DNA of 64,000 nt from Acestrorhynchus altus (Eukaryota; Chordata; Actinopteri; Characiformes; Acestrorhynchidae), in assembly GCA_034509495.1 (NCBI GenBank), contig CM067503.1:26883981-26947980 (forward strand), read 5' to 3'. The notes below the pieces were generated by a model. The model saw nothing but the letters and a program-made list of their open reading frames with translations. It was not told the DNA's origin and did not search any database. Positions 45,564 through 56,427 of this stretch are shown here, piece by piece; position 1 is the first letter of the stretch, and every line of letters begins with the position of its first letter. The position numbers were made by a program, and so were the translations under genes.

Positions 45564-45570
45564 TATAAAT
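45564..45570 (+). promoter_or_regulatory. TATA box, igfbp1 promoter
   Basis: CCTATAAATACGG within GC-rich sequence, 132 bases upstream of the igfbp1 ATG. It predicts a transcription start near 45595 and a 5' UTR of about 100 bases. Confidence 0.8.
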
Positions 45571-45695
45571 ACGGCAGGGCGCGCGCAGAGCGGTAGTCAG
45601 TCGAGTTCACCGGACCGCGCTAAGCTCCTCCTCCTCCTCTCCTCCTCCACGTCTTATTTATTTATTTTTGCTCTCCGCTGCCCCTGTTTTCTGGA

Positions 45696-46068
45696 ATGAC
45701 TGGAGCGCCCGTGAAGTTGCTGGTGTGCGTGGCGGCGTTGGGAGCGCTGGCGCCGGGGCTGCGCGCCTCTCCGCTGGCGGCGCAGGAGCCGATCCGTTGC
45801 GCGCCCTGCGCCCCGGAGCGCCTGGACGAGTGTCCGCCGATAGACGCGAGCTGCCAGGAGGTGCTGCGCGAGCCGGGCTGCGGCTGCTGCATGGCGTGCG
45901 CGCTCGGCCGCGGGCAGATGTGCGGCATCTACACCGCGCCATGCGGCTCCGGGCTCCGCTGCCTGCCCGGGCCCGGAGAACCGCGGCCGCTGCACGCACT
46001 CACGCGGGGCCAGGCCGTGTGCACCGACCCCGCCGAGCACGAGCACGAGCAGAGTCAGCGGGCGTCAG
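45696..46068 (+). CDS. igfbp1: igfbp1 exon 1: signal peptide and IGF-binding domain
   Basis: 373 bp, very GC-rich, leaving phase 1 before GTGATC. ATG at 45696 is the first in-frame start with a signal peptide. Contains CAPCAPERLDECPP, EPGCGCCMACALGRGQMCGI and LHALTRGQAVC: the cysteine-rich IGFBP N-domain. The acidic His/Glu run (EHEHEQSQ) at the end opens the linker. Confidence 0.95.
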
Positions 46069-46196
46069 GTGATCACTCTTACAGCTCTGTTACACTCCGT
46101 CCTCTGTTTACCCGACAGAGGCACGCGTGACGCACCATTTCATCAGCGCGTTGCGTCAGCGCACTTTAAAGTGCCGTTTATTGCTTTAATACAGTC

Positions 46197-46231
<35 letters not shown>

Positions 46232-46238
46232 GAGAGAG

Positions 46239-46276
<38 letters not shown>

Positions 46277-46501
46277 TGTACAAACGCCGGCGACTCATGT
46301 GAGCTTACACAGGAACTCTCCTCTCTCTCCTCTTCCAGATGTGTCCGAGCTCGACACAGAACCCGCCTCGACCCTGTTCGTCTCCCCTCACGGGAAACAT
46401 CTGGACCCGAGACTGATGTCCGCGCAGGAGAGCATGAAGTCCAAAGTGAACACCTACCGCAGGAAACTCGTGGAGCAGGTGGGCGGAGCAAAGCACACAC
46501 A

Positions 46502-46566
<65 letters not shown>

Positions 46567-46609
46567 CTAAACTCACACACACACACGCACACACACATAT
46601 AAACATTCA

Positions 46610-46683
<74 letters not shown>

Positions 46684-47140
46684 ATCAAAAACCACACTAT
46701 TTTAAGACCCTCATGCAGGCTGAGTCCAATCAAACCCGTGGGGAACATTGTGAACCACTAGAGGGCATGAGAACACCTTTGTCCCCCTCCTAGTAGATGG
46801 AAAGTGGCTTTTTTGGAAAAATATGTGACCTTCTTGAATAAGTCACTGACCTGCACAGATCATCTGTTAATCAGGCATTGTGCAAACAATCAAGTTCATT
46901 ACATGTTCTTTGCAGATCCCCTTGTAGCTGCTTTTATGTGAGAAAACAATCAGTAGCAATCATGAAATGTTCCTATTTGTTCACAGGGTCCCTGCCATGT
47001 AGAGCTACAGAGAGCACTTGAGAAGATTGCTAAATCCCAACAGAAGCTGGAAGACAAGCTGACCAGATTCTACTTGCCTAACTGTGACAAACATGGCCTA
47101 TACAAACCTAAACAGGTAAGCAAACAGCACAATTACAAAT

Positions 47141-47192
<52 letters not shown>

Positions 47193-47739
47193 GTGCGTGC
47201 GTGTGCGTGTGTGTGTGAGTGTGTGTGTTTCAGTAGGTGGTTTTAAACCCTTTGAAGGGAAACTGGACACTGGTGCATTGAGTTGAGTTGACTTAATTTA
47301 TTGGGCATCATTGTCAGTTGCACTGATGTGTAAAACGGTTTCCACATGAATCAGCATAATGTCGTCCTTCCGTTTGTTTACTTTTGACAGCAATTATGTT
47401 GATTCTTGTGAATCATTGTCCATATTTGAATCAAGTCAGTTCAGTGAACCTCATACACTATAATTGTTTAAGGCTCATGCCACTGCAGGATAATGGTACA
47501 TCAAACCCACAACTCTACTGTGACATGGAATGCTGGAGAATGACACAGCAGTGTGTGTGTGTGTGTGTGTGTCTGAAGTCATTACTGATCACTGCTTCTC
47601 TGTCTCTTTACAGTGTGAATCAACTCTTGATGGTCAGAGGGGGAAGTGTTGGTGTGTGTCACCATGGAACGGAAAAAAGATTCTAGGATCAAGTGAACTG
47701 CCTACAGACAGCGAATGCCCCCAAGAATTCAATCACTGA
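45696..47739 (+). CDS. igfbp1: Insulin-like growth factor-binding protein 1 (4 exons, complete)
   Basis: Secreted protein that binds IGF-I/II and limits their access to the receptor; in vertebrates mainly made in liver and raised by fasting, stress and hypoxia. Exons 45696-46068, 46339-46478, 46987-47115 and 47614-47739 join in frame to 255 aa (human about 259). A hydrophobic signal peptide (about residues 1-24, KLLVCVAALGALAPGL) is followed by the N-terminal IGFBP domain with 12 cysteines and the GCGCC motif, a variable linker, and a C-terminal thyroglobulin type-1 domain (GPCHVEL, FYLPNCDKHG, CWCV). IGFBP1 is chosen over IGFBP2/3/5 by FYLPNCDKHGLY, PWNGKKI and by adcy1 upstream and igfbp3 downstream. 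The RGD near the mammalian C-terminus is absent. Paralogue a or b is not resolved. Confidence 0.95.
46195..46275. repeat. GA then GT microsatellite, igfbp1 intron 1
   Basis: GA run (46195-46241) joined to a GT run (46242-46275). Confidence 0.95.
46339..46478 (+). CDS. igfbp1: igfbp1 exon 2: linker
   Basis: 140 bp, acceptor CTCTTCCAG, donor GTGGGC. Encodes the poorly conserved central domain (DVSELDTEPASTLFVSPHGK, then MKSKVNTYRRKLVEQ). No cysteines, as expected. Both flanking introns carry microsatellites. Confidence 0.9.
46499..46682. repeat. CT/CA microsatellites, igfbp1 intron 2
   Basis: CT-CA compound run at 46499-46565, then CA-rich spacer, then CT-CA run at 46611-46682. It begins about 20 bases after the exon 2 donor. 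Confidence 0.95.
46987..47115 (+). CDS. igfbp1: igfbp1 exon 3: thyroglobulin domain part 1
   Basis: 43 codons, phase 0. GPCHVELQRALEKIAKSQQK, then FYLPNCDKHGLYKPKQ. Typical start of the IGFBP C-domain. Confidence 0.95.
47143..47228. repeat. GT microsatellite, igfbp1 intron 3
   Basis: About 43 mostly GT units with GTGC interruptions, some 27 bases after the exon 3 donor. A shorter GT run lies at 47551-47572. Confidence 0.95.
47614..47739 (+). CDS. igfbp1: igfbp1 exon 4: thyroglobulin domain part 2
   Basis: 41 codons and TGA at 47737-47739. CESTLDGQRGKCWCVSPWNG, then KKILGSSELPTDSECPQEF. Carries the CWCV signature. Position and length mirror the last coding exon of igfbp3 at 52999-53124 (126 bp in both). 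Confidence 0.95.
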   Translation, partial: CESTLDGQRGKCWCVSPWNGKKILGSSELPTDSECPQEFNH

Positions 47740-49025
47740 TCACTCACACACATACAAAGTGGTTCTTCTGTGGCATCGCTTAAAGGATCCTTTGTAGCAA
47801 CTTTATTATATATATTTAAGTGTTTGCATGAGGAACTCTTCCTCTGAAGGACTACATTTCAACACACATGCAGAATTTAAGCGCAATGCCACTGATTTCC
47901 TTTTATATTTTCTATTTATTTATTGTAGCCTATGTGGTGTTCTTTAATTCAGGTACACTGTTTTTAATTGGTGAATACTAGTTCACTAAATCCACCAAAA
48001 AAGAGGAAAAAAAGAAAATCTATTTTTTTTCTGAAAGGATTATAAATATGTTTATATTTACATAAAGCATACATGTGTATTTATTTCAACTGAATGTATT
48101 CATATGATTTTTGGATAAGAATATTTATTCCTTATGCCTTTTTATTATTATTGTTTTTATTATTTTTTTATTGTGTAAAAGTGTGTATGTTCTGTGTTTT
48201 ATTATCAGTGCCAGTTGTCTTATCTTTCCAACAGTCTGTGGAGGAGTATAAGTGGAAAAGAAGCACTGCATGACCAAACCACTTTGTCACTGCCATCACC
48301 TTTCCATACAACTTCTATTGTTATAGTTCATTATTTATCGTCAATGTCATGCAAAAAACTTTGCAGGAGAAGGGGAAAACCTTCTTAACTTTCAGTTGGT
48401 CCTGTCATCACAAAATGTAAAGAACGACTGGTAAATTCATATTGTGTAAACATAGAAAATGACAAATGTAAAAGTTTTAACATGTCAGTGACCACATATG
48501 TAAACACTTAGAATATGTACTGTTGCACTGCCCCGTGTTGGCTTCTGCAGAAGTTTGTAGGCTATGTAAGCAGGACTATAGCTCTTTCTTTTCTTTTCTT
48601 TTTTTTTTCATTCTGCAGTGCATGATGGATATTGGTCCTCACAGATTCTGAAACGGGTAACTGCCTGTTCCTACCTCTGTTTTTGAAGATTTGTTTTCTC
48701 TATGTTAATATTTTGGAGGGCCTTTGCTTTTGCCAGAATTACTATGAACTTAGGACCACTTGAGGTTGAACATGTGAATCGCCTTTTTGAAACTGTGTGA
48801 ATGTGAATGGAGCAAGATATGGCTAAACTGTCTGAACATGATCAGCGTGAGATGGTTGTACATTGAGTAAATGCTGTGGTATGTTCCTTATTTTAACAGT
48901 GCTGTTTCTACATACATCCACTGTGAGGAGGGATTCTGCTACTGTTACTCCAAAGCAATTGATCAGTGTAAATATGCCTTTTTAATGAAATGTAATTTCA
49001 ATAAATTGTGGGGAAAAATATGTTT
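47740..49025 (+). other. igfbp1: igfbp1 3' UTR
   Basis: Runs from the stop to about 20 bases past AATAAA at 49000-49005. Contains AU-rich instability-type motifs (TATTTATTTATTG at about 47913-47925; GTATTTATTTC at about 48077). It starts with a scrap of the GGTTCT-type repeat (47757-47800) and carries a family B repeat block near 48397-48470. Short-lived mRNA is typical of igfbp1. Confidence 0.6.
49000..49005 (+). terminator. igfbp1: igfbp1 poly(A) signal
   Basis: Canonical AATAAA in TTTCAATAAATTGTGGGG, 1.26 kb after the stop codon, the first canonical signal seen in this 3' region. Confidence 0.6.
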
Positions 49026-51018
49026 GATATGATTTTCAGTCTTTGTTATTAGTGTCACATTAAACAAAAGTATGGAGCAGCTGTTGTGAAATATGAAACA
49101 AGGCATGAAACTCAATTTGCAAAACAAGGCCAAAATCTGGACTTGTATGAATTACCTTGTCAAATCATGACTATGTTCTGTCTTGCCTATTTTAAAAATT
49201 GCCTGAGGGCAAAACATTCTGTGTGCCTGTGTGTGTCCTTATCATGGTAATCTCAAATGGAGCTGTACACTAACTTTAGCTCGGTATTTTGGGGGAACCA
49301 GGCTCCGCTTACTGCAGTGCCTTTGACCTGCTTTGTGTTTGTATTGGTCAGGCACAGGAATGCCTGCTCCCTCCTTTCTCGAGTGAGCTGCCTCTTCAGC
49401 ACCACCCTATGCACCTTTTCAGCTTTTGTACTTTTACACATAAATGATACAATGTTTATGTTTAAATGTAGATCTTTTTTAATTGGATGAACAATTTTGA
49501 CATTTCTATTGCTGCAAATGGCATAAAATTAAGTTTTATTTTGAAAAATTCTCCAAAGATTCATGACCTGTTTGGGAATCCTGTGCTGTTAGCCATTAAG
49601 CCATATGCTGTTAGACATTAAAAAGCTAACACTTTCACAATATTACCTAAACAAATAAACAAGGTATAATCTAATATCTTGTTTTCATATTGTCCATGAA
49701 CACCAGTATCATATACATCTAAAATTATTTTTAGTAAAGAAAATAGAACCATGAACACTCAATCAGCCCTGAAGCACAAAAAAAAATTGATGGAGAATGC
49801 ACTGTTGTGGATTCTATATGACATCTAAAAAGGTTCTTCTATATTGATAATATAGACATCATACAAAATTAGAACCATTTTTGGCACTATATGAAAAGGT
49901 TTTGAAAAGGTTCTTCATCAAAATTTCCTAATGCAAAGAACCCCTTTGTTGTGTTGAGTGTTCATGTTTCATTTTAAATGTATGTATTATTATATTTGGA
50001 GTTGTTTTTCAAAGATTTGGATATGCAGAAGAACCTGTAACAGACTTATTGCATTATGCATTCAGAAGCATGTAATTACATTAATGTGCATACGTCTAGA
50101 CATTTTGCACATATATGTGAGATTAAGCAATGTCAATACAAACAGCACTGCGTATGAACAAATGCCACACACAGCAATGGTGCTATTCTCTTGTCATCCT
50201 TTCAAACAAAGACCTGAAGTCATGTTTAAATTAAAATAGTGTTTATTTTTCTTTTTTAAAAAAGACATTAAATACAAATTATATTTGAACAAAAACATTT
50301 CCTTTCTTAAAGAAGGGCATAGCTGTGTAGTATCTAGTTTAGTAAAATGAAAAGCTTTTTAAAGAATCAAAATTCTTTTAAATGATAAAAAAATTACCCG
50401 TGAACGGAGAGATCCTTAAAAGTGACTTGCGGCGAGAAGTGGCCCTGGCATCGCACAACAGAATGTGGGTGGCAGGTTTTCTTTTTCTTAGCTCAACTTT
50501 TCTCTTGGCTGTTATATTAGCTTAGCTGCAGATTAAATGTTATTTTAGCATCAGCTTAACATGAACATTCACTTTGTTTTAGCTTAATCTTAATGAATCT
50601 CTAAATGTTTAACTTAGACCAAACTTCAGCTAAGCCAAAGGCTAACCTCAGATCAACAGAGCTAACACTTAGATCTAGTAGTTTAAGCCAAGAGAAAGAC
50701 ATAAGAAACCTGAAGATGTTTTATGTAACACCACTCAACCAAGGACAGGACAATTCCATAATTAATCGCTGAGACTTTGCACACTGCACTGTTGATAAAA
50801 TATATATATTTAAACTTTAGTGATTATATTCCCAAAAACATGTTGAGTTCTATCTATTCACTGTTGTGCAATCAATGAGTCACTTAATTTGCTAATGAAC
50901 AAAACAAACAAACAAAAAAACAAAACAAAAACAAAACAAAACAAAATGTTTGGATCAGCTTATATCTCTTTCTTCGATAAATAACTTCAGTCTTATAAAG
51001 TAATGTTCACATGCCTCT

Positions 51019-51035
51019 TGTGTGTGTGTGTGTGT

Positions 51036-51074
<39 letters not shown>
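51019..51074. repeat. GT microsatellite
   Basis: About 28 GT units with one TCTG interruption. Confidence 0.95.
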
Positions 51075-51075
<1 letters not shown>

Positions 51076-51420
51076 TGTTTGTATTGTTGCAGTCACACAA
51101 AAACCTTCATCTCCAAAATGGCAACTATACAGGAGAAGCAAAAACCTTCATTTTTAATGGAAGTTGAGTACATTTTCATTTTTGTTGGTCCATTTATCAT
51201 AAAATTCTGAAACAATGTAAAGGACAACTGCCAGATTCACATTATGTCAAAAACTGAAGAACAGAGATATGAGGTCAATGTGTGACAGCAAACATACAAA
51301 TGACACACAAGTTAAAGGAAGGATGCCAATAGCTAAGCACAATTTGTTTGCTATTTTCCTACAGACAAGTCAAGAAAACAAAAACGATGTAGCACCAACA
51401 TTTCATTTTTTGTGTAAGTT

Positions 51421-51504
51421 TTTAGTGTTAGTGTCTTTTATTGGGAGGTCAGGGGTCAAGCTTTTAGTGTTAGTGTCTTTTATTGGGAGGTCAGGGGTCA
51501 AGCT
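51421..51504. repeat. 42-bp perfect tandem duplication
   Basis: TTTAGTGTTAGTGTCTTTTA...GGTCAAGCT is repeated exactly, with a period of 42 bases. It has no similarity to neighbouring repeats. Confidence 0.9.
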
Positions 51505-52998
51505 TTTTGGCCGATTCTGTGCTACTGAGCTGCTGGGTGGGTTAACTTTCCAGAAACCCTCCAAATTTCAAGTCTTTTTTCAGGAGGTCAGACAGAGACA
51601 GAACAAGAGCAGACATCCTTCTTGTAACACCATAAACACAACCTATCCAATAAGGTCACCTGTAGACTTCTTGTTTGTGTGAAAGAGGTGGAAATATTCA
51701 AAACAAGAGAACACTAATTTACCAACCCAACCGTTGCTCATCACATTTCGGCACTGAAGCAATTAAGGCATTGATTAAAAAATAAAATAAAAGAAAAAAT
51801 AAAGAAAGAAAAATAAACAATTCCCCAGTGATTATTGTCAAGCTTTGGAGTGTACCAGCTATGCAGTGGCAATGCAAGGTATTGTTGCATTTCCATTACT
51901 TTCAAATTCACAAAAAAGATCTATTGCAAATATTTGAGAAAAATACCTGTGCCAATACAAAATGCCAATATAAAAAGATGGCATACTCAGCATTGGGAGT
52001 GCTACTATTAAGTGCTGTGATGTATATTAGTGCATTGAAGATGTGCTGTATCCATCCTGCAGGCTACAGCTTTGATATCTTACATCCTCTTCTCCTTCCA
52101 ACTGAACAGGAAAACAGGCACCAGAAAGACATGTAGTAAAGCTCCCAAATGCCTGATATAAGCTTAAGTGAACAAGTGAATTTAAGTGAAATTATGAAGC
52201 ATATATATTGAATAAAAAAAATAAGCAATGGAAAAAAATGCACTGAAATGTCTTGTAAAGGTCATTCAGTGTGGCTTACAAGGTCCTGATATGACATCAA
52301 TCATAACAAAATTATAATAAAGAATTGTTAATGTTCAAAAAGTAAAATGTTATTACACGGCCACTGTTAAAAATTGGGGTAGCTGTTCAGTGAGGGGCCA
52401 AAGTGCTTCAAGTGCTTGTGCTTCAGATGGATTCAATGGCAGGAGCAGACCCAGCACTAGAGAGCATGCTGGTTCTTTTAGATTGAAAGGCCCTACACCA
52501 TAAGAGAGGTGATAGGAAGCCTTTGAAAGATACAATTGGCTATGAGAGAGACAGTGATAGTCATGGCAGTGATTCAAAGAGGGCTCTTCATTTTACCAGA
52601 AAAGAGAGAGGGTTGACTATATGCTGTAACCCAGATACAAACATGTAGGCTATATAGCTCCTGCACACATACAAACACAGTGTAACTCAACAGCAATTTA
52701 TAAATGCAATGTGTGGATGTCTTCCGTTTATGTCTCTCCGGTGCCCTCTTGGGGTATAATCCAAACAGGAAACGTAAAATAGTGCAGATCATCGTCTCAC
52801 CCCCTCCTCCTTTCACTCCCCTGATGTGTAAAAGTGACCTGGTCTTATGAGTCCTTTACTCCAGCGCATAGATGGGGTGATCAGCAATAAGGCAGCACCT
52901 TTAAAAATCTCCCATCCCCCCTTTCACTGTGGATTCATAACATTGAGAGGGTCTCTCCACACCTCTCCCTCCCGCTACCTATTTATTGCTCCATCTTC

Positions 52999-53124
52999 TC
53001 ATTTTTTTTCCAGGTTATAACAGTGGACTTGACCTTGTTCTTTTCCTTCATAGCCTGGCAGAGGCTGTCCATACTTGTCCACACACCAACAATAACCTCT
53101 TCTGCGGCCTTTGGATGGACGACA
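52999..53124 (-). CDS. igfbp3: Insulin-like growth factor-binding protein 3, last coding exon
   Basis: On the minus strand, after CATCCCCCACAG, 41 codons read CRPSKGRRRGYCWCVDKYGQ, PLPGYEGKEQGQVHCYNLEK, K and then TGA (53001-52999). This is the end of the IGFBP thyroglobulin type-1 domain. CRPSKGR-RG-CWCVDKYGQPLPGY is the IGFBP3 form and includes the basic KGRRR motif that in IGFBP3 binds heparin, acid-labile subunit and the nuclear import machinery. The exon starts in phase 0 at a cysteine, like igfbp1 exon 4, and has the same length. Its tail-to-tail position with igfbp1 matches mammals. Exons 1-3 were not found up to 64000, so the gene continues beyond the window. Confidence 0.93.
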   Translation of the reverse strand, partial: CRPSKGRRRGYCWCVDKYGQPLPGYEGKEQGQVHCYNLEKK

Positions 53125-53287
53125 CTGTGGGGGATGAAGAGGGAGGGAATGGGTGAGCATGTTACATTAGAAACATGTACATGTAAAGAAAACATCCCCC
53201 AAATGGAGGAAGAGACAGGGGCAAAACACATTTCTCCCAGCATATCTCATCCAGGTGTCAGAGAGTAACATGAACACTAGAATCCAG

Positions 53288-53313
53288 AAAGAGAGAGAGA
53301 GAGAGAGAGAGAG
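53288..53313. repeat. GA microsatellite
   Basis: Thirteen GA units. Confidence 0.9.
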
Positions 53314-53420
53314 CAATGAATAAACAATGAGAAATGATGGGCGGTAGTAATAAATTCATCACTTTTAATGAATTAGAGCTGTTTGAAAAAGACTGGAAAG
53401 CATATGCTTCCACAACTTAA

Positions 53421-53890
53421 GTGTGCTTGCAGTTTCTTGTACTTAGAATCTTTCTCTGCTTGTAAGGTTAGGCTGTTTTCTCTGGATTTTACTTAATTAG
53501 ACTTTGTAGGAACTTTTGTCTGTCTTATCTAACCGTGTACCTATCCTGTTAATTGAAATCAGGTGTGGTTTCGGGTTAGTTAAGGTGTTAATTGCAGGGG
53601 CGGAGTTCCAGACAGCAATTCTCGATAAATTGAAGGGATATCCACATAGAGGTCAGTGTGCTTGCAGTTTCTTGTACTTAGAATCTTTCTCTGCTTGTAA
53701 GGTTAGGCTGTTTTCTCTGGATTTTACTTAATTAGACTCTGTAGGAACTTTTGTCTGTCTTATCTAACCATGTACCTATCCTGTTAGTTGAAATCAGGTG
53801 TGGTTTCAGATTAGTTAAGGTGTTAATTGCAGGGGCGGAGTTCCAGACTGCAATTCTTGATAAATTGAAGGGATATCCGTTACAGAGGTC
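53421..53890. repeat. 235-bp tandem duplication before the L2 element
   Basis: Two near-identical units, 53421-53655 and 53656-53890, both starting GTGTGCTTGCAGTTTCTTGT or its remainder and containing GGGGCGGAGTTCCAGAC and GATAAATTGAAGGGATATCC. It lies about 180 bases upstream of the L2 coding region, in the same block that leads into it, and may be the retrotransposon's own 5' UTR monomers. Confidence 0.85.
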
Positions 53891-54067
53891 TGTAGCGTTT
53901 TTAAGGTAGAATTGTTGAGTTGACAATTTAAGCTATCGAAACCTCTAGTTTTAACGTGTTTTCCCATCCCAGTTGTCACATCCTGCCACACTAGAAGACG
54001 TTACCGCAGTAACAGAAATTGCAATACCAATAACCTCATTTACCCGCCTGCTTCATCAGATTCTCAG

Positions 54068-56427
54068 GTGATGGTATCTGGGGGGCTTTGGAATTGCCAG
54101 TCAGCAGTACAGAAAACTGACTTCATCTCAGCCCTGGCATCTGCACAATCTCTGGACTTCTTGGCTCTGACAGAAACATGGTTCACCCCTGAGAACACTG
54201 CAACTCCAGCTGCCCTGTCCTCTGCCTTTACTTTCTCTCACTCTCCACAAGGGTTGGTAGAGGTGGAGGCACAGGCTTGCTTGTCTCTCGGGGGTGGCGA
54301 TCGGCTCCCCTCACACTCTCACATCTTGACATTTCCTCCTTTGAATTCCATGCTGTTGCAGTATCTTTTCCGACTAAATTCCACATCACTGTTCTCTATT
54401 GACCTCCTGATCCACTGGGCAATTTCATTGATGAATTGAATGAATCTTCTTTTGACCTCACCTTTAACCAGTCTGGTCCAACGCACAGGGCAGGCAACAC
54501 ATCTTTAGCAGACCTGTCCCTGGATCTGACAGTTACTCCCCTTGACCTTTCTGACCATCACTTCATGTCCTTCATGTTCTCCCTCCCTTCTTTTCCACAT
54601 GCTGTCCCCCCCAATTTTTCCACCCCTCATCATAACCTCCACACTCTCTCCCCATCTTCTCTTACCTCCACTATTCTAACAACCCTTCCACATCCTGATT
54701 CCTTCTCCTCCCTTCCACTGGAAACTGCTACAAGCACTTTCCTTTCATCCATCTCCTTTTCAGTCAACCTTCTCTGTCCTCTCTCTCAAAGACCTGCAAG
54801 AACCTCCAGGCCTTCCCCGTGGTTGACAGAGGTTCTGCGCAACAACCGAAGAGAGTTGAGATTAGCTGAAATAAAGTGGAGAAAAACGCAACAGGAATCA
54901 GATCTCGCTGCATACAAGGCTCTCCTTTCATGATTTTCAGTGGAAGTAACCACTGTAAAATCATCCTTTTACAAGGAGAGACTGGAAGCATCGGCATCTG
55001 GTCCACGCAAGCTCCTCTGTCTTCTCTTCTCTCCTAAACCCTCCTACCCCCCCTGCTCCAACCACCCTCACCCCAGAAGATTTTGTCACCTTCTTTGAAG
55101 AAAAGGTTGACAAGATCTGTCAATCCTTCCCACCCTCCCTTCCACCAACCTCTACTCCTCCCACCAGACACCCTTTTCCTCCTGCATCTCTTTCCTCTTT
55201 CTCTCCACTTTCCACAGCTGACATCCTTCATCTTCTCACATCCAACAATCCAACCACCTGTCCTCTTGACCCTATCCCTTCCTCTCTATTCCAGACTATT
55301 GCTCCTGACCTTTTTCCTTTCATTACCTTTATCAAAAATAGCTCGCTGTCATCCGGTCATGTTCCATCTACTTTCAAAGCTGCCAGAGTGGTCCCAAACT
55401 TGAAAAAGCCAACTCTTGATGGTTCAAACATTAGCAATTATAGACCAGTATCACTACTGTCCTTCCTCTCAAAAATCCTTGAATGATCTGTCTATAATCA
55501 GCTATCACTCTTTCTCAACCAAAACAATTTACAGGATCCAAACCAATCTGGCTTCAAACCAGCACACTCAAAAGAGACTGCTCTCATTGCGGTCACTGAG
55601 AAACTCCATGCTGCTAGATCAGCCAAACTATCCTCTGTTGTAATTCTCCTCGACCTCTCTGCTGCCTTTGATACAGTAGATCCTCCTGTCAATCCTTGGT
55701 AGCCTTGGAATCACTGGTTCTGCATTACAATGGTTTGCATCATACCTGGAAGAGCATTCTTACCAGGTCACATGGCAGGGAGCCACATCAGCTCCACACA
55801 GACTATCTATCCACTGGTGTTCCACAAGGGTCAGTCTTTTGTCCTCTTCTCTTTTCTCTCTACACTACTTCTCTTGGTAAAGTAATATCTTCTCATGGTT
55901 TTACTTACCACTGCTATGCTGACAACACTCAACTCATCCTCTCTTTCCCACCCTCCGATACCCAGGTCTCATCCCGGATCTCAGCTTGCCTCTCTGATGT
56001 CTCATCATGGATGGCAGCCCATCACCTCAAACTCAACCCCAGCAAGACCGAACTGCTATTCATTCCTGGAAGCACTGGTCCTCACCTTGACCTTACCATT
56101 TCCCTTGAGAACTCACTGGTCACTCCATCTACTGAAGCACGGAGCCTTGGTGTAGTAGTGGATGACCAGTTATTGTTCACAGGTAATGTTGCAAATCTGA
56201 CTCGGTCCTGCAGATTTCTCCTTTATAACATCAGGAGAATTCGACCTTTTCTGTCTAGAGAGGAAACTCAGGTGCTTGTTCAGTCTCTTGTCATCTCAAG
56301 ACTAGACTACTGCAACTCCCTATTGGCTGGCCTTCCTATGCGGACCATCAGACCATTGCAACTTATCCAGAATGCAGCAGCGCGGCTCGTCTTCAATGTT
56401 TCTAAATTCAGCTACTGTGTTGGTTAG
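54068..56427 (+). pseudogene. L2-type endonuclease/reverse transcriptase pseudogene
   Basis: Pieces in order: 54068-54439 (GLWNCQSAVQKTDFISALAS; DFLALTETWFTPENT), 54436-54933 (ADLSLDLTVTPLDLSDHHFM; TSRPSPWLTEVLRNNRRELR), a broken stretch to about 55690 with SNYRPVSLLSFLSKILE, and 55696-56427 (STGVPQGSVFCPLLFSLYT; LDVSSWMAAHHLKLNPSKTE-like; DYCNSLLAGLP). At least four frame breaks. The catalytic YADD box reads YADN (55915-55926), so the enzyme would be dead even without the frameshifts. Confidence 0.85.

Larger units (their letters stand above)
49026..52998. other. Interval between igfbp1 and igfbp3 3' ends
   Basis: The right part should hold the igfbp3 3' UTR (minus strand), but I could not fix its end. 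Contains GGTTCT-type repeat scraps (49830-49950), an A/C-rich tract (50905-50945), a GT microsatellite (51019-51074), a family B repeat (51170-51270) and a 42-bp tandem duplication (51421-51504). 49260-49480 and 52350-52960 are unassigned unique-looking sequence. Confidence 0.5.

Noticed and set aside
45654..46046. Long open frames antisense to igfbp1 exon 1
   Set aside because: They arise from the extreme GC content of exon 1, have no start context or family, and overlap a clear sense exon.
53013..53150. Plus-strand exon-like reading bounded by TTTTTTTTCCAG and GTGAGC
   Set aside because: The minus strand of the same bases encodes the end of igfbp3, which explains the conservation; the plus-strand splice motifs are coincidental.
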